A DNA stretch of 41,194 nucleotides from Paludibacter sp. (lineage in GTDB: Bacteria > Bacteroidota > Bacteroidia > Bacteroidales > Paludibacteraceae). Numbering within the stretch: the first letter of the stretch is position 1; each line of letters begins with the position of its first letter. The stretch is from positions 1-41,194 of the forward strand of contig DAIDKM010000023.1 in assembly GCA_027450045.1 (NCBI GenBank). The letters are read 5' to 3'. Shown one piece after another: positions 1 through 8,296 of this stretch. Both the position numbers and the translations under genes were made by a program. The notes beneath the pieces are model-generated. The model saw nothing but the letters and a program-made list of their open reading frames with translations, was not told where the DNA came from and did not search any database.

Positions 1-265
1 TGGAAAACCACGAAACTAAAGGTGTTAAGGTTAAAGGTGTTAAGACTGAAGGAATCGGAAACCTCAGAGGCAATAGGCAATAGTAATCTGTTAATGGTTA
101 ATGATCAATTTGTGAAGGTAACGGGCAGTGGAAATCTGCTAATCTACAGATTCATTGTCAATTGTCAACTGTCAATTTAAGAAGGCAATGGAAAACCACG
201 AAACTAAAGGTGTTAAGGTTAAAGGTGTTAAGACTGAAGGAATCGGAAACCTCAGAGGCAATAGG
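1..265. repeat. 77-bp perfect direct repeat in a repeat-rich non-coding edge
   Basis: Bases 1-77 recur without mismatch at 189-265 (offset 188). Each copy contains two internal copies of AAAGGTGTTAAG. Between them (about 150-180) lies a run of short TGTCAAtTGTCAA-like units. The tail of the second copy is partly repeated once more at 266-280. No open frame across the region looks coding. This resembles the non-coding dispersed repeats common between genes in Bacteroidota; the first copy may extend beyond the window. Confidence 0.85.
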
Positions 266-383
266 GAACCTCAGAGGCAAAGAAAATTTGCTTATTCTTT
301 GATCATTACTTCGTATAGCTGATTTCTCCCTCTCAAAAACTATTTTTCTTTTTCCCTTCTCCCAAGATCCAACTTCCTTTTTC

Positions 384-421
384 CCTTCTCCATTTGGAGA
401 AGGTGCCCGCAAGGGCGGATG
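384..421. repeat. Inverted repeat next to a short GC-rich hairpin
   Basis: CCTTCTCC (384-391) pairs with GGAGAAGG (396-403) over a 4-nt loop and is followed directly by GCCCGCAAGGGC (405-416). A TTTCCCTTCTCC string also occurs just upstream. It looks like a piece of a dispersed intergenic repeat rather than a terminator, because no T-tract follows and no gene ends here. Nothing else was recognised from 266 to 550. Confidence 0.5.
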
Positions 422-553
422 AAGTCAGAGAGGGCAAATGAAAACTATAATCCTTCCATGATGGAAAGCGGCAAAATCCTACATAATTGTAACATCGGGT
501 TGTTTTTTTCTACAAAATCGTGAGACAATACGGTATTCTATCCTTATCTCTTA

Positions 554-585
554 TGCTATAATGTGCTATAATATAGTCAACTATA
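554..585. promoter_or_regulatory. Candidate ModE-type operator (direct repeats plus palindrome)
   Basis: TGCTATAAT occurs twice, at 554-562 and 564-572, exactly 10 bp apart (one helical turn). The second copy runs into the palindrome TATAGT-CA-ACTATA (572-585). These sites lie just upstream of the sigma-54 -24 element and of a ModE-type gene. AT-rich TATA-containing palindromes are typical ModE targets, so this is a reasonable operator candidate, but its identity is inferred. Confidence 0.45.
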
Positions 586-590
586 CTGTG

Positions 591-606
591 TGGCACACAT
601 TTTGAT
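591..606 (+). promoter_or_regulatory. Sigma-54 (-24/-12) promoter of the mod gene group
   Basis: TGGCACACATTTTGAT matches the sigma-54 consensus TGGCAC-N5-TTGC-A/T with correct spacing, except that the C of the -12 GC is A. The nifH promoter at 4711-4726 has the same deviation. Transcription would begin near 616-620, just before the modE-like start at 632. The -24 element is embedded in TGTGTG-G-CACACA (587-599), and a 7-bp inverted repeat (600-606 with 615-621) covers the probable start site. Confidence 0.7.
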
Positions 607-631
607 TGTTATACATCAAAATGAATAACGC

Positions 632-982
632 ATGAGACATCCATTCAGCATTACCGCGACGCTTGAAGTTGAAAAAGAAGGCATCTGTTTTTTGAATGCT
701 AAACGTATCGAGCTTTTGCGACAAATCAAGTCAACCGGCTCCATACTGTCGGCTTCAAAAGAGATGTGCATGTCGTATCAACAAGCATGGACGTTTGTTC
801 AGCAGATGAATCTGTTGTCACCATTGCCATTAGTCATACGGAAAAGGGGAGGCGTCAATGGAGGTGGAGCGGAAGTGACACGATTCGGGCAGGATATGAT
901 TGAACGCTTTGAGAAGATCGTTGCCATTCATCAGGCAAACGTCCGCCAATTGGGAGATGAAATACTCTTTTGCATTTTCTGA
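632..982 (+). CDS. ModE-type winged-helix regulator without molbindin domain
   Basis: This 116-residue protein matches the N-terminal DNA-binding domain of ModE (LysR-like winged helix). The recognition region is around residues 35-60, with the family pattern of a TGSI-A-A---MSY--AW helix-turn-helix, followed by a GG-GGG-A-vT-fG wing at about 75-87. It ends there, so the two molybdate-binding TOBE/molbindin repeats of full-length ModE are absent. Proteins of this short type are common beside modABC and are thought to regulate molybdate genes; how this one would sense Mo is not visible. It is the first gene of the mod group, directly behind a sigma-54 promoter. An alternative regulatory target could be nif. 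Confidence 0.85.
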   Translation: MRHPFSITATLEVEKEGICFLNAKRIELLRQIKSTGSILSASKEMCMSYQQAWTFVQQMNLLSPLPLVIRKRGGVNGGGAEVTRFGQDMIERFEKIVAIHQANVRQLGDEILFCIF

Positions 983-1081
983 TACCCTGCGTTATTCATT
1001 GATCTATATATCGAAGACGAAGCAGTTTCTCCGGAGGAAACGAATTTTTTTATTTTCCAAATTCACTAAAAACTTACGACA

Positions 1082-2338
1082 ATAAAACGAACATCATTTT
1101 TCATTTGCCTTGCGCTGACACGGCTACTCATCATGCGGACAGAAACTATCTCGGCACAAGCCATAAAAGTGGACGGGGAGATTCGTACCCGTACCGAAAT
1201 GCGCGACGGAATGAGATCGCCTGTAGCCGACTCTCTGGACGGCGCTTTAGTAACCAACATGCGTACCCGCCTGACTCTTTCTTATGCCACGAACGTGTTG
1301 AAATCAAAGATTACCTTGCAAGATACCCGGACGTTCGGGCAAACCGTTCCCGGAGTGTCGGCAACGGGCAACATGGGTATTTACGAAGCTTGGGGCGAAT
1401 ACCTGTTTGCGCCGGGCATGTCGTTTACGATAGGACGTCAGGCGCTTGAATATGATGATAAACGGCTACTTTCATCAAGTAATTGGAGTAACACGGGAAA
1501 TGCCCACGACCTGTTGTTGTTGAAATATGTCTCTAACGATTTCACGCTTCATCTTGGTTCGGCATGGAATAATGCAAGCGATGTGATGGTGGAATCTCCC
1601 TACAGCATTGGATATAAAACAATGTCTTATGTGTGGACTACTAAGACGATCGGCAAGGTAGGAGTTTCTGCCATCTGGATCAACGAGGGGTTTCAGAAAG
1701 GCACTACGGCAGCTTTACTTAAAGAGCGCACTTATCGCAATACTGCTGGTGGTAATATATGGTTGAAAACGCCAGATATTCCGATCAATTTTTATGGTAC
1801 GGGATATTATCAGTTTGGACACGATGCCAAGAATAAAGAACTGAGCGCGTATTTGTTGGCTGGCAAAGTTCAAGGGAGAATCAATCGGGCATTGGCATTA
1901 ACCGTGGGTGAGGATTATTATTCGGGATCAAACAACACGTTGGAATCCAATAAAGACAATACGTTTAATAAATTATACGGTGCCAATCATTGTTTCAACG
2001 GTTCGATGGAATACTGGGCTACGCCGCCTGTACAAGGATTGTCAGATATCTATTTTGAAATCGAAGAGAAACCGGTTGCCAATTTCACATTTGATGCAAC
2101 TTTTCACAAATTTGATTTGGCGAAACTCCCGAAGAAAGGCAATAAAGATCTGGGATCAGAGCTTGATGTCACCATCACGTATGCACTCTCGCCACAAGTT
2201 TCGTTGCAAGGCGGTTACAGTACCTATTTCACCACCAATGCAGTAGATATTGCAAAAAATAGTACCGCTGACAGCCGCACTCCGCAATGGGCGTTTGTGA
2301 TGATCAGTTTCAAACCAACCTTTTTGGCTTCAAAATAG
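1082..2338 (+). CDS. Outer-membrane porin, alginate-export-like beta-barrel; start codon apparently ATA
   Basis: The protein resembles the alginate-export/porin family. It has a GRQ-L-YDDKRL---SNWSN motif near the barrel start, many aromatic and glycine-rich beta strands, and ends with an aromatic-rich segment. The first ATG (1133) would give 401 residues with no signal peptide. However, the frame is open back to a TAA at 1067, and codons 1082-1132 encode a basic then hydrophobic stretch (KRTSFFICLAL...) leading to ...TISAQ, a typical Bacteroidota signal peptide and cleavage site. The codon where ATG would be expected is ATA (1082-1084). So translation uses ATA or the in-frame ATT at 1103, or the gene is impaired, or there is a sequence error. 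Its place between a ModE-like gene and modABC suggests a role in oxyanion (molybdate) passage, an inference. Confidence 0.75.
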   Translation: MKRTSFFICLALTRLLIMRTETISAQAIKVDGEIRTRTEMRDGMRSPVADSLDGALVTNMRTRLTLSYATNVLKSKITLQDTRTFGQTVPGVSATGNMGIYEAWGEYLFAPGMSFTIGRQALEYDDKRLLSSSNWSNTGNAHDLLLLKYVSNDFTLHLGSAWNNASDVMVESPYSIGYKTMSYVWTTKTIGKVGVSAIWINEGFQKGTTAALLKERTYRNTAGGNIWLKTPDIPINFYGTGYYQFGHDAKNKELSAYLLAGKVQGRINRALALTVGEDYYSGSNNTLESNKDNTFNKLYGANHCFNGSMEYWATPPVQGLSDIYFEIEEKPVANFTFDATFHKFDLAKLPKKGNKDLGSELDVTITYALSPQVSLQGGYSTYFTTNAVDIAKNSTADSRTPQWAFVMISFKPTFLASK

Positions 2339-2370
2339 TTGACATGTAAATAAAGAAACAGTATGCCACA

Positions 2371-2403
2371 CTACCGACTACTGACTACCAACTACTATCT
2401 ACT
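2371..2403. repeat. Dispersed intergenic repeat, copy A (inverted relative to 22194-22226)
   Basis: This stretch is built of ctACTACC/gACTACt-like units. Its reverse complement matches 22194-22226 with only a few mismatches, including an exact 18-base core (GTAGATAGTAGTTGGTAG at 22195-22212). Both copies lie directly 3' of genes. This indicates a mobile or dispersed short repeat family. Confidence 0.7.
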
Positions 2404-2444
2404 GAATTAAAAAGATTATTCACTCTCAATTAAATCATTCAATT

Positions 2445-3200
2445 ATGAAAACTTCTTTCATTAAAAAATCCCTGATTTTTATCGTCGCTTTGATGGTAGC
2501 CGGTTTTATGAACGCTCAAAAAGTAAGAGTAGCCGCCGCGGCCAACCTTCACTACGCGTTGGAACAAATTAAAAAGCAATATGAACATGAACATCCCAAC
2601 ACCACGGTGGAGATCACCTATGGAGCATCAGGAACCTTGATTCAACAAATTCTCAATGGAGCGCCCTTTGATTTCTTCATGGCTGCCGATAAGGATTTTC
2701 CCCTTAAATTACAGGCAAAAGGAGCAACTACAGGCCCCATCCGTACCTATGCGTTTGGAAGATTGGTAATGTGGAGCAGTGAAACCAATCTGTCGAAAGG
2801 ATTGAATTCGGTTCTCTTACCCACGGTGAAAAGGATTGCAATCGCCAATCCGATAGGTGCGCCTTATGGGGAAGCTGCCGTTGCTGTATTAAGGAAATAT
2901 GGGTTGTATGATAACGTGGCAAATAAAATCGTTTGGGGTGAGAATATCTCGCAAACTGCTCAATTTGCTTTCTCGGGTAATGCCGAAATAGGGTTTATTG
3001 CTTTGTCATTGGCTTTGGCTCCCCAAATGAAAGGTAAAGGAAAATATTATGTCATCCCTGCTACGATGAGCGCTCCTATCGAACAATCGTGTGTGCTTGT
3101 CAAAGGATGGGAGCGAAATGGAGAAGCCGCACGCTTCATGCAATACATTTTGAGCGCAAAGTGCAATGCTATTTGGGAAGAGTATGGGTACACGAAATAA
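2445..3200 (+). CDS. modA: Molybdate ABC transporter, periplasmic binding protein ModA
   Basis: The 251-residue protein starts with a Sec signal peptide (residues 1-25, ending ...FMNAQ). The mature part has the ModA pattern: AAAANL-YAL near the N-terminus, the YGASGTL-QQI-NGAPFDFF-AAD oxyanion-binding region at about 60-85, and the A-PYG-AA motif at about 145. It captures molybdate (possibly tungstate) in the periplasm and hands it to ModB. Size is usual for ModA. It is followed after 37 bp by modB, and all genes from 632 on point the same way, consistent with one transcript from the sigma-54 promoter. Confidence 0.93.
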   Translation: MKTSFIKKSLIFIVALMVAGFMNAQKVRVAAAANLHYALEQIKKQYEHEHPNTTVEITYGASGTLIQQILNGAPFDFFMAADKDFPLKLQAKGATTGPIRTYAFGRLVMWSSETNLSKGLNSVLLPTVKRIAIANPIGAPYGEAAVAVLRKYGLYDNVANKIVWGENISQTAQFAFSGNAEIGFIALSLALAPQMKGKGKYYVIPATMSAPIEQSCVLVKGWERNGEAARFMQYILSAKCNAIWEEYGYTK

Positions 3201-3237
3201 ATTGTCACTATCAACTGTCTATTAACCATTCATCAAT

Positions 3238-3906
3238 ATGTATTCTGAATTCATCGAAACTCTTTTTGTGACGGGAAAATTAGCCGTTGCAACGACCATT
3301 CTGTTGTTCATCATCGGTTTGCCCGTTTCTTATATGCTTGCCTTTGCCCGTTTCCGGTTAAAAATTCTATTGGAAGCGCTTATCAGCATGTCTATGGTAC
3401 TTCCTCCCACCGTGATGGGGTATTATCTACTGGTGGCATTTAGTCCTCAAAACGGTTTCGGAAAGTTTTTGGAACATTATTTCGATTTACGCCTAGCTTT
3501 TACCTTTGAAGGCATCTTAATTGCCAGTGTTGTGTTTGGTCTTCCATTTATGATTCAACCTTTGCAAAACGGCTTAATGTCGTTACCCGAAAGTTTGCGC
3601 GAGGTTTCGTACACTTTAGGCAAATCGAAAACAACAACTTTCTTCAGGGTACTTTTGCCCAATATCAAACCCTCGATTATTACAGGTATTGCCATGACGT
3701 TTGCTCATTGTATCGGTGAATTTGGCGTGGTATTAATGGTGGGTGGCGATATTCCCGGTGTGACGCGAATGGCTTCGATTGCCATTTACGACGAAGCTCA
3801 GGCGCTCAATTATACGGTGGCAAACCGATATTCGTTAATTCTGTTTTTGATCTCTTTCGTGCTGTTGACCATCATCTTTAGCGTAAATAAAAGACATAAG
3901 GTATGA
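3238..3906 (+). CDS. modB: Molybdate ABC transporter, permease ModB
   Basis: This 222-residue inner-membrane protein has about five hydrophobic segments (around residues 10-32, 44-66, 88-110, 140-165, 195-215). It carries the permease EAA-type loop (SLREVSYTLGKSKTTTFFRVLLPN, roughly residues 118-141) that docks onto the ATPase, and the ModB-typical MVLPPTVMGYYLL stretch. It forms the membrane channel for molybdate. Its stop overlaps the modC start in ATGA (3903-3906), so the two are translationally coupled. Confidence 0.93.
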   Translation: MYSEFIETLFVTGKLAVATTILLFIIGLPVSYMLAFARFRLKILLEALISMSMVLPPTVMGYYLLVAFSPQNGFGKFLEHYFDLRLAFTFEGILIASVVFGLPFMIQPLQNGLMSLPESLREVSYTLGKSKTTTFFRVLLPNIKPSIITGIAMTFAHCIGEFGVVLMVGGDIPGVTRMASIAIYDEAQALNYTVANRYSLILFLISFVLLTIIFSVNKRHKV

Positions 3907-4565
3907 TTCAAATTGATGTAGAACGAAAAATGCTGACTACCGACGGCATACGAAAATTGGAAGTCTGCGTGGAGATTCCTCAATACGAATTAGTCTGTCT
4001 CTTCGGACGTTCGGGAGCAGGGAAAACCACCCTGTTGCGCATGGTATCGGGTTTATTCAAACCCGACAAAGGTATTATTCGCATAGGCGATCGCATTGTT
4101 TTTGATTCGTCGAGAAAAATCAATCTTTCGCCGCAAAAACGCAATGTAGGATATATGTTTCAGGATTTTGCCCTATTCCCCAACATGTCGGTGGAGGAAA
4201 ACATTCGCTTTGCTCAGGGGGAAAAAGATCATAAAGCGGTGGAAAATCTTTTGGAAACATTTCAGTTGATACGATTACGAAACCAAAGTACGCTTAAATT
4301 ATCGGGCGGACAAAAACAACGGGTAGCGTTGGCAAGAGCTTTCGCACGAAAGCCGGAAGTGATGTTACTCGACGAACCTCTTTCGTCGGTGGATATGGAA
4401 TTGAGACTGTCGCTTCAAAATGAAATACTTGCATCTCATCAACTATTTCAATCAACCACCATTATGGTGAGTCACGACAAGGATGAAATCAAGCGGTTGG
4501 CCACACGCGTCATGCGCATCGGAAAAGAGAAAGTAGTTGCCTTTGAAAATCCTACGGATTTGTAG
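3903..4565 (+). CDS. modC: Molybdate ABC transporter ATPase ModC, short form
   Basis: ABC ATPase of 220 residues with Walker A (GRSGAGKTT, about 35-43), Q-loop (MFQDFALFPNMSV), signature LSGGQKQRVALARA, Walker B plus D-loop (VMLLDEPLSSVD) and switch histidine (MVSHD). It ends after the nucleotide-binding domain: the C-terminal TOBE/molbindin domain of classical ModC (about 350 residues) is missing. Together with the short ModE-like protein, no molbindin domain is encoded in this window. It energises molybdate import with ModB. Confidence 0.92.
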   Translation: MIQIDVERKMLTTDGIRKLEVCVEIPQYELVCLFGRSGAGKTTLLRMVSGLFKPDKGIIRIGDRIVFDSSRKINLSPQKRNVGYMFQDFALFPNMSVEENIRFAQGEKDHKAVENLLETFQLIRLRNQSTLKLSGGQKQRVALARAFARKPEVMLLDEPLSSVDMELRLSLQNEILASHQLFQSTTIMVSHDKDEIKRLATRVMRIGKEKVVAFENPTDL

Positions 4566-5598
<1,033 letters not shown>

Positions 5599-5608
5599 TC
5601 AAAGAATG

Positions 5609-5640
5609 CCGTGTTCTCCCGGTTTATGTGGATAACACGG
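5609..5640 (+). promoter_or_regulatory. Hairpin between nifH and nifI1
   Basis: CCGTGTT (5609-5615) pairs with AACACGG (5634-5640), with a possible G-T extension. The nearest T-run (5655-5659) is 14 nt downstream, too far for a standard intrinsic terminator. A hairpin after nifH commonly stabilises the nifH message and lets it accumulate above the downstream genes; that role is inferred here. Confidence 0.5.
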
Positions 5641-5705
5641 TGTCGGTTGATCCCTTTTTAAAATAGAGTTGTCATTCACCCAAAGAAAAATAAGGAGAAA
5701 AAAAC

Positions 5706-6032
5706 ATGTACTTATTAAGAGCCATTGTGCGCCCGGAAAAGTCTCCGGTAGTTATGAAAGCCTTGCTTGATGCAGGTTTCCCCGCAGTCACCAAATTGTC
5801 TGTATTCGGTCGTGGTAAACAGCGGGGTTTGAGAGTGGGAAATGTTACGTACGATGAATTGCCCAAAGATTTGTTGATGATTGTCATTCCCGAGAAAGAT
5901 AAAGACTTTGTGATCGAAACGATTATCGAAGTGGCACGTTCAGGGGACAAAGGACAATTTGGAGATGGGAAAATTTTTGTTACGCCGGTAGAAGAAGCCT
6001 ATACCATTTCAAGTGGTAAAAAAGAGATATGA
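5706..6032 (+). CDS. nifI1: PII-family nitrogenase regulator NifI1
   Basis: GlnB-like protein of 108 residues: MYLLRAIVRPEK at the start (first PII strand), a T-loop region around residues 35-55, and the C-terminal GDGKIFVTPVEEAY motif of PII proteins. The T-loop lacks the tyrosine setting used for uridylylation in enteric GlnB. Its place between nifH and nifD is the hallmark of NifI1. With NifI2 it forms a complex that binds NifDK and shuts nitrogenase off after ammonium addition, controlled by 2-oxoglutarate and adenine nucleotides (known from methanogens). Confidence 0.95.
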   Translation: MYLLRAIVRPEKSPVVMKALLDAGFPAVTKLSVFGRGKQRGLRVGNVTYDELPKDLLMIVIPEKDKDFVIETIIEVARSGDKGQFGDGKIFVTPVEEAYTISSGKKEI

Positions 6033-6237
6033 TGCAATTTATTGATAAGTAGCAAATAAGTGATTAGGATGTAATCGAATGAAGCAACCCATATACATTG
6101 GGATAGGTTCCATACATCCTTAATGTGGAAAAATAAAAACAAACGTATCAAATCCCCATGGTTTACTAAACGCCAATGGACACGAAAATAAAGAACAGGG
6201 GATTCCATTTGTCCTTTAAAATCAAAATTATTTACAA
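6033..6237 (+). other. nifI1-nifI2 spacer with inverted repeat and a 22-codon basic ORF
   Basis: This 205-bp gap is unusually long inside a tight cluster. AATCCCC (6151-6157) pairs with GGGGATT (6198-6204), so a hairpin could form just before the nifI2 start. A small frame at 6123-6191 encodes 22 residues, over half of them Lys or Arg; it may be chance. No promoter motif was recognised. Confidence 0.4.
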
Positions 6238-6603
6238 ATGAAATTAATACTTGCAATTATACGAATTTCAAAAATGGGAGAGACCAAGGAAGCGCTTTCC
6301 GAAGTCGGATTGCCATCGTTTACCGCAATGCCGGTTCTGGGGCGTGGGAAAGGTCATGGTGATATGGAAAGGGCAAGGGATGCAGCTCCCGAATATTTGG
6401 AGCTTATCACGGAGGTGCCCCGGTTGAAATCGAAACGGATGATCACGTTGGTGGTTACTGACGACAAGAAAGAATTGGCCGTCGAAACCATTATCAAAGC
6501 GAATCAATCCGGTAAAAGCGGTGACGGAAAAATATTTGTTCTGAATACTGTCGGTTCCGTACGAGTACGTACCGGAGAATCGGGCGAATATACATTAGAC
6601 TAA
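6238..6603 (+). CDS. nifI2: PII-family nitrogenase regulator NifI2
   Basis: The 121-residue GlnB-like protein begins MKLILAIIR and ends its PII core with GKSGDGKIFVLNTV, followed by a short tail containing VRVRTGESGEYTLD. The T-loop region (about residues 35-60, MPVLGRGKGHGDMERARD) is longer than in NifI1, as expected for NifI2, whose T-loop is involved in contact with dinitrogenase. It ends 19 bp before nifD. It should act as the partner of NifI1 in 2-oxoglutarate-sensitive switch-off of NifDK. Confidence 0.94.
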   Translation: MKLILAIIRISKMGETKEALSEVGLPSFTAMPVLGRGKGHGDMERARDAAPEYLELITEVPRLKSKRMITLVVTDDKKELAVETIIKANQSGKSGDGKIFVLNTVGSVRVRTGESGEYTLD

Positions 6604-6622
6604 AATAATAGGAGATTACATT

Positions 6623-8263
6623 ATGTCAAAAGAAATTGATACTACTGTCAAAGTAGAAGATTTGAGTACCTTCAAAGAAACAGTTTTGGCTAAATATCCA
6701 AAGAAGGTTGCCAAGAAAAGAGAGAAGTCTATTCTGATAAATGACTTTGATGCCAATCCTCAAATTCAAGCCAATGTTCGAACCATTCCCGGCATTATTA
6801 CACAAAGGGGTTGTGCTTATGCCGGATGTAAAGGGGTGGTTTTAGGCCCGACTCGTGATATTGTCAATATTACGCATGGCCCAATCGGATGCGGGTTTTA
6901 TTCATGGTTGACACGGCGTAATCAAACCAAGCCTGAAAACCCCGACGATCCTAACTACATGACCTATTGTTTTTCAACTGACATGCAAGATTCGAACATT
7001 GTTTTTGGCGGAGAAGAAAAACTCAAACAGGCCATTCGCGAAGCTTACGAATTGTTTCACCCCAAAGCGATTGCCATTTTTTCCACTTGTCCCGTCGGGT
7101 TGATTGGTGACGATGTGCATCGTGTTGCTCGTCAAATGGTAGAAGAAATTGGAGATGGAATTAATATTTTCGGATTCTCATGCGAAGGATACCGAGGAGT
7201 GTCTCAGTCTGCAGGTCACCACATTGCAAACAATGGTTTGTTCAAAAACCTTATCGGACGTGATGATGAAGTGAGAGGCAGTGCGAAATACCGTGTCAAT
7301 CTCTTAGGTGAATACAACATTGGAGGTGATGCATTTGAATTGGAACGGATATTTGAAGAATGCGGGATTAATTTGATTGCCACTTTCAGCGGGAACTCCA
7401 CGATACAAAAGTTTGAGAATGCACATACGGCTGATTTGAACATGGTGATGTGTCACCGCTCCATTAACTATGTTGCAGGGATGATGGAAACTACATTTGG
7501 CATTCCATGGATCAAAGTGCAACCTATCGGAGCTGAATCGACGGCAAAAATGCTGCGTAAGATAGGACAGTACTTTGGAGAGCAGGAATTGATAGATAGA
7601 ATCGAGGAGGTGATTGCTAAAGAAATGGTTGAGGTGAAGATTGCTCAGGCAAAAGCATTGATCAAAACCAAAGGAAAGATGGCAATGTTGTTTGTAGGCG
7701 GTTCCCGTGCGCATCATTATCAAAACTTGTTTGAAGAACTGGGAATGACAACGCTTTCTGCTGGATATGAGTTCGGTCACAGGGATGATTACGAAGGACG
7801 CACCGTGATACCGACCATTCAAATAGATGCCGATAGCCGGAATATTGAGGAGATCACCGTTACAAAAGACGAAACCCGTTACAATCCCCGTAAAACGGAG
7901 GAAGAACTCAAAGCGTTAGCAGCCGGGGGAATGGAATTCAACGAATATGATGGGTTGATGGCTCAAATGCAAAAAGGCTCATTGGTAATCGATGACTTGA
8001 GTCACTACGAAATGGAAAAATTGATTGAAATGTATCATCCTGATGTATTCTGCGCCGGAATTAAAGAAAAATACGCTGTTCAAAAAATGGGTGTACCATT
8101 GAAACAGTTACACAGTTACGATTATGGAGGACCTTATGCCGGATTTAAAGGAGCCATCAATTTTTATAATGATATTGAGATGATTGCTTGTACCGGCATT
8201 TGGAAAGAACTGAAAGCTCCATGGGAGAGAGAATCCATTGTTGAGGCCGAATATGTTTATTAA
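6623..8263 (+). CDS. nifD: Nitrogenase MoFe protein alpha subunit NifD, anaerobe-type with insertion
   Basis: The 546-residue subunit has P-cluster cysteines Cys64 (QRGCAYAGCKG), Cys90 (GPIGCGFY) and Cys156 (STCPVGLIGDD). FeMo-cofactor ligands are Cys277 (MCHRSINY) and His497 (QLHSYDYGGPY). The proton/substrate-gating VSQSAGHH motif (Azotobacter Gln191/His195 equivalents) is intact. It is about 50 residues longer than Azotobacter NifD. The extra segment lies around residues 395-450, between IPTIQIDAD and the GIKEK region, the same type of insertion as in Clostridium pasteurianum NifD. A good GGAG ribosome site stands at 6611-6614, 8 nt before the ATG. It forms the alpha2-beta2 dinitrogenase with NifK. 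Confidence 0.98.
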   Translation: MSKEIDTTVKVEDLSTFKETVLAKYPKKVAKKREKSILINDFDANPQIQANVRTIPGIITQRGCAYAGCKGVVLGPTRDIVNITHGPIGCGFYSWLTRRNQTKPENPDDPNYMTYCFSTDMQDSNIVFGGEEKLKQAIREAYELFHPKAIAIFSTCPVGLIGDDVHRVARQMVEEIGDGINIFGFSCEGYRGVSQSAGHHIANNGLFKNLIGRDDEVRGSAKYRVNLLGEYNIGGDAFELERIFEECGINLIATFSGNSTIQKFENAHTADLNMVMCHRSINYVAGMMETTFGIPWIKVQPIGAESTAKMLRKIGQYFGEQELIDRIEEVIAKEMVEVKIAQAKALIKTKGKMAMLFVGGSRAHHYQNLFEELGMTTLSAGYEFGHRDDYEGRTVIPTIQIDADSRNIEEITVTKDETRYNPRKTEEELKALAAGGMEFNEYDGLMAQMQKGSLVIDDLSHYEMEKLIEMYHPDVFCAGIKEKYAVQKMGVPLKQLHSYDYGGPYAGFKGAINFYNDIEMIACTGIWKELKAPWERESIVEAEYVY

Positions 8264-8278
8264 ATGAAACGTGCTTAA
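8264..8278 (+). other. Four-codon ORF (MKRA) directly after nifD
   Basis: Immediately after the nifD TAA comes ATG AAA CGT GCT TAA, ending 18 bp before the nifK ATG. A similar start, MKRALNQA-stop, is found at 12666-12692 before nifB. The string AACGTGCTT recurs right after nifK (9678-9686). Function unknown; it could help re-initiation at nifK or be chance. Confidence 0.25.
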
Positions 8279-8296
8279 CCCTTAATACAAAAGATT

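Noticed and set aside
1-300. CRISPR array
   Set aside because: Only two long copies with one interval and internal repeats; no regular spacer pattern and no cas genes.
900-1085. Small ORF overlapping the modE-like gene end
   Set aside because: Its first half lies in another frame of the modE-like gene and its second half is low-complexity; no family features.
8093-8140. NifD seemed to lack the FeMo-cofactor histidine because GPYHGF of Azotobacter reads GPYAGF here
   Set aside because: Counting back from the C-terminus of Azotobacter NifD shows that the ligand His442 lies in the preceding HSWDY motif, which is present here as HSYDY (His497). The GPY-x-GF position is not the ligand.
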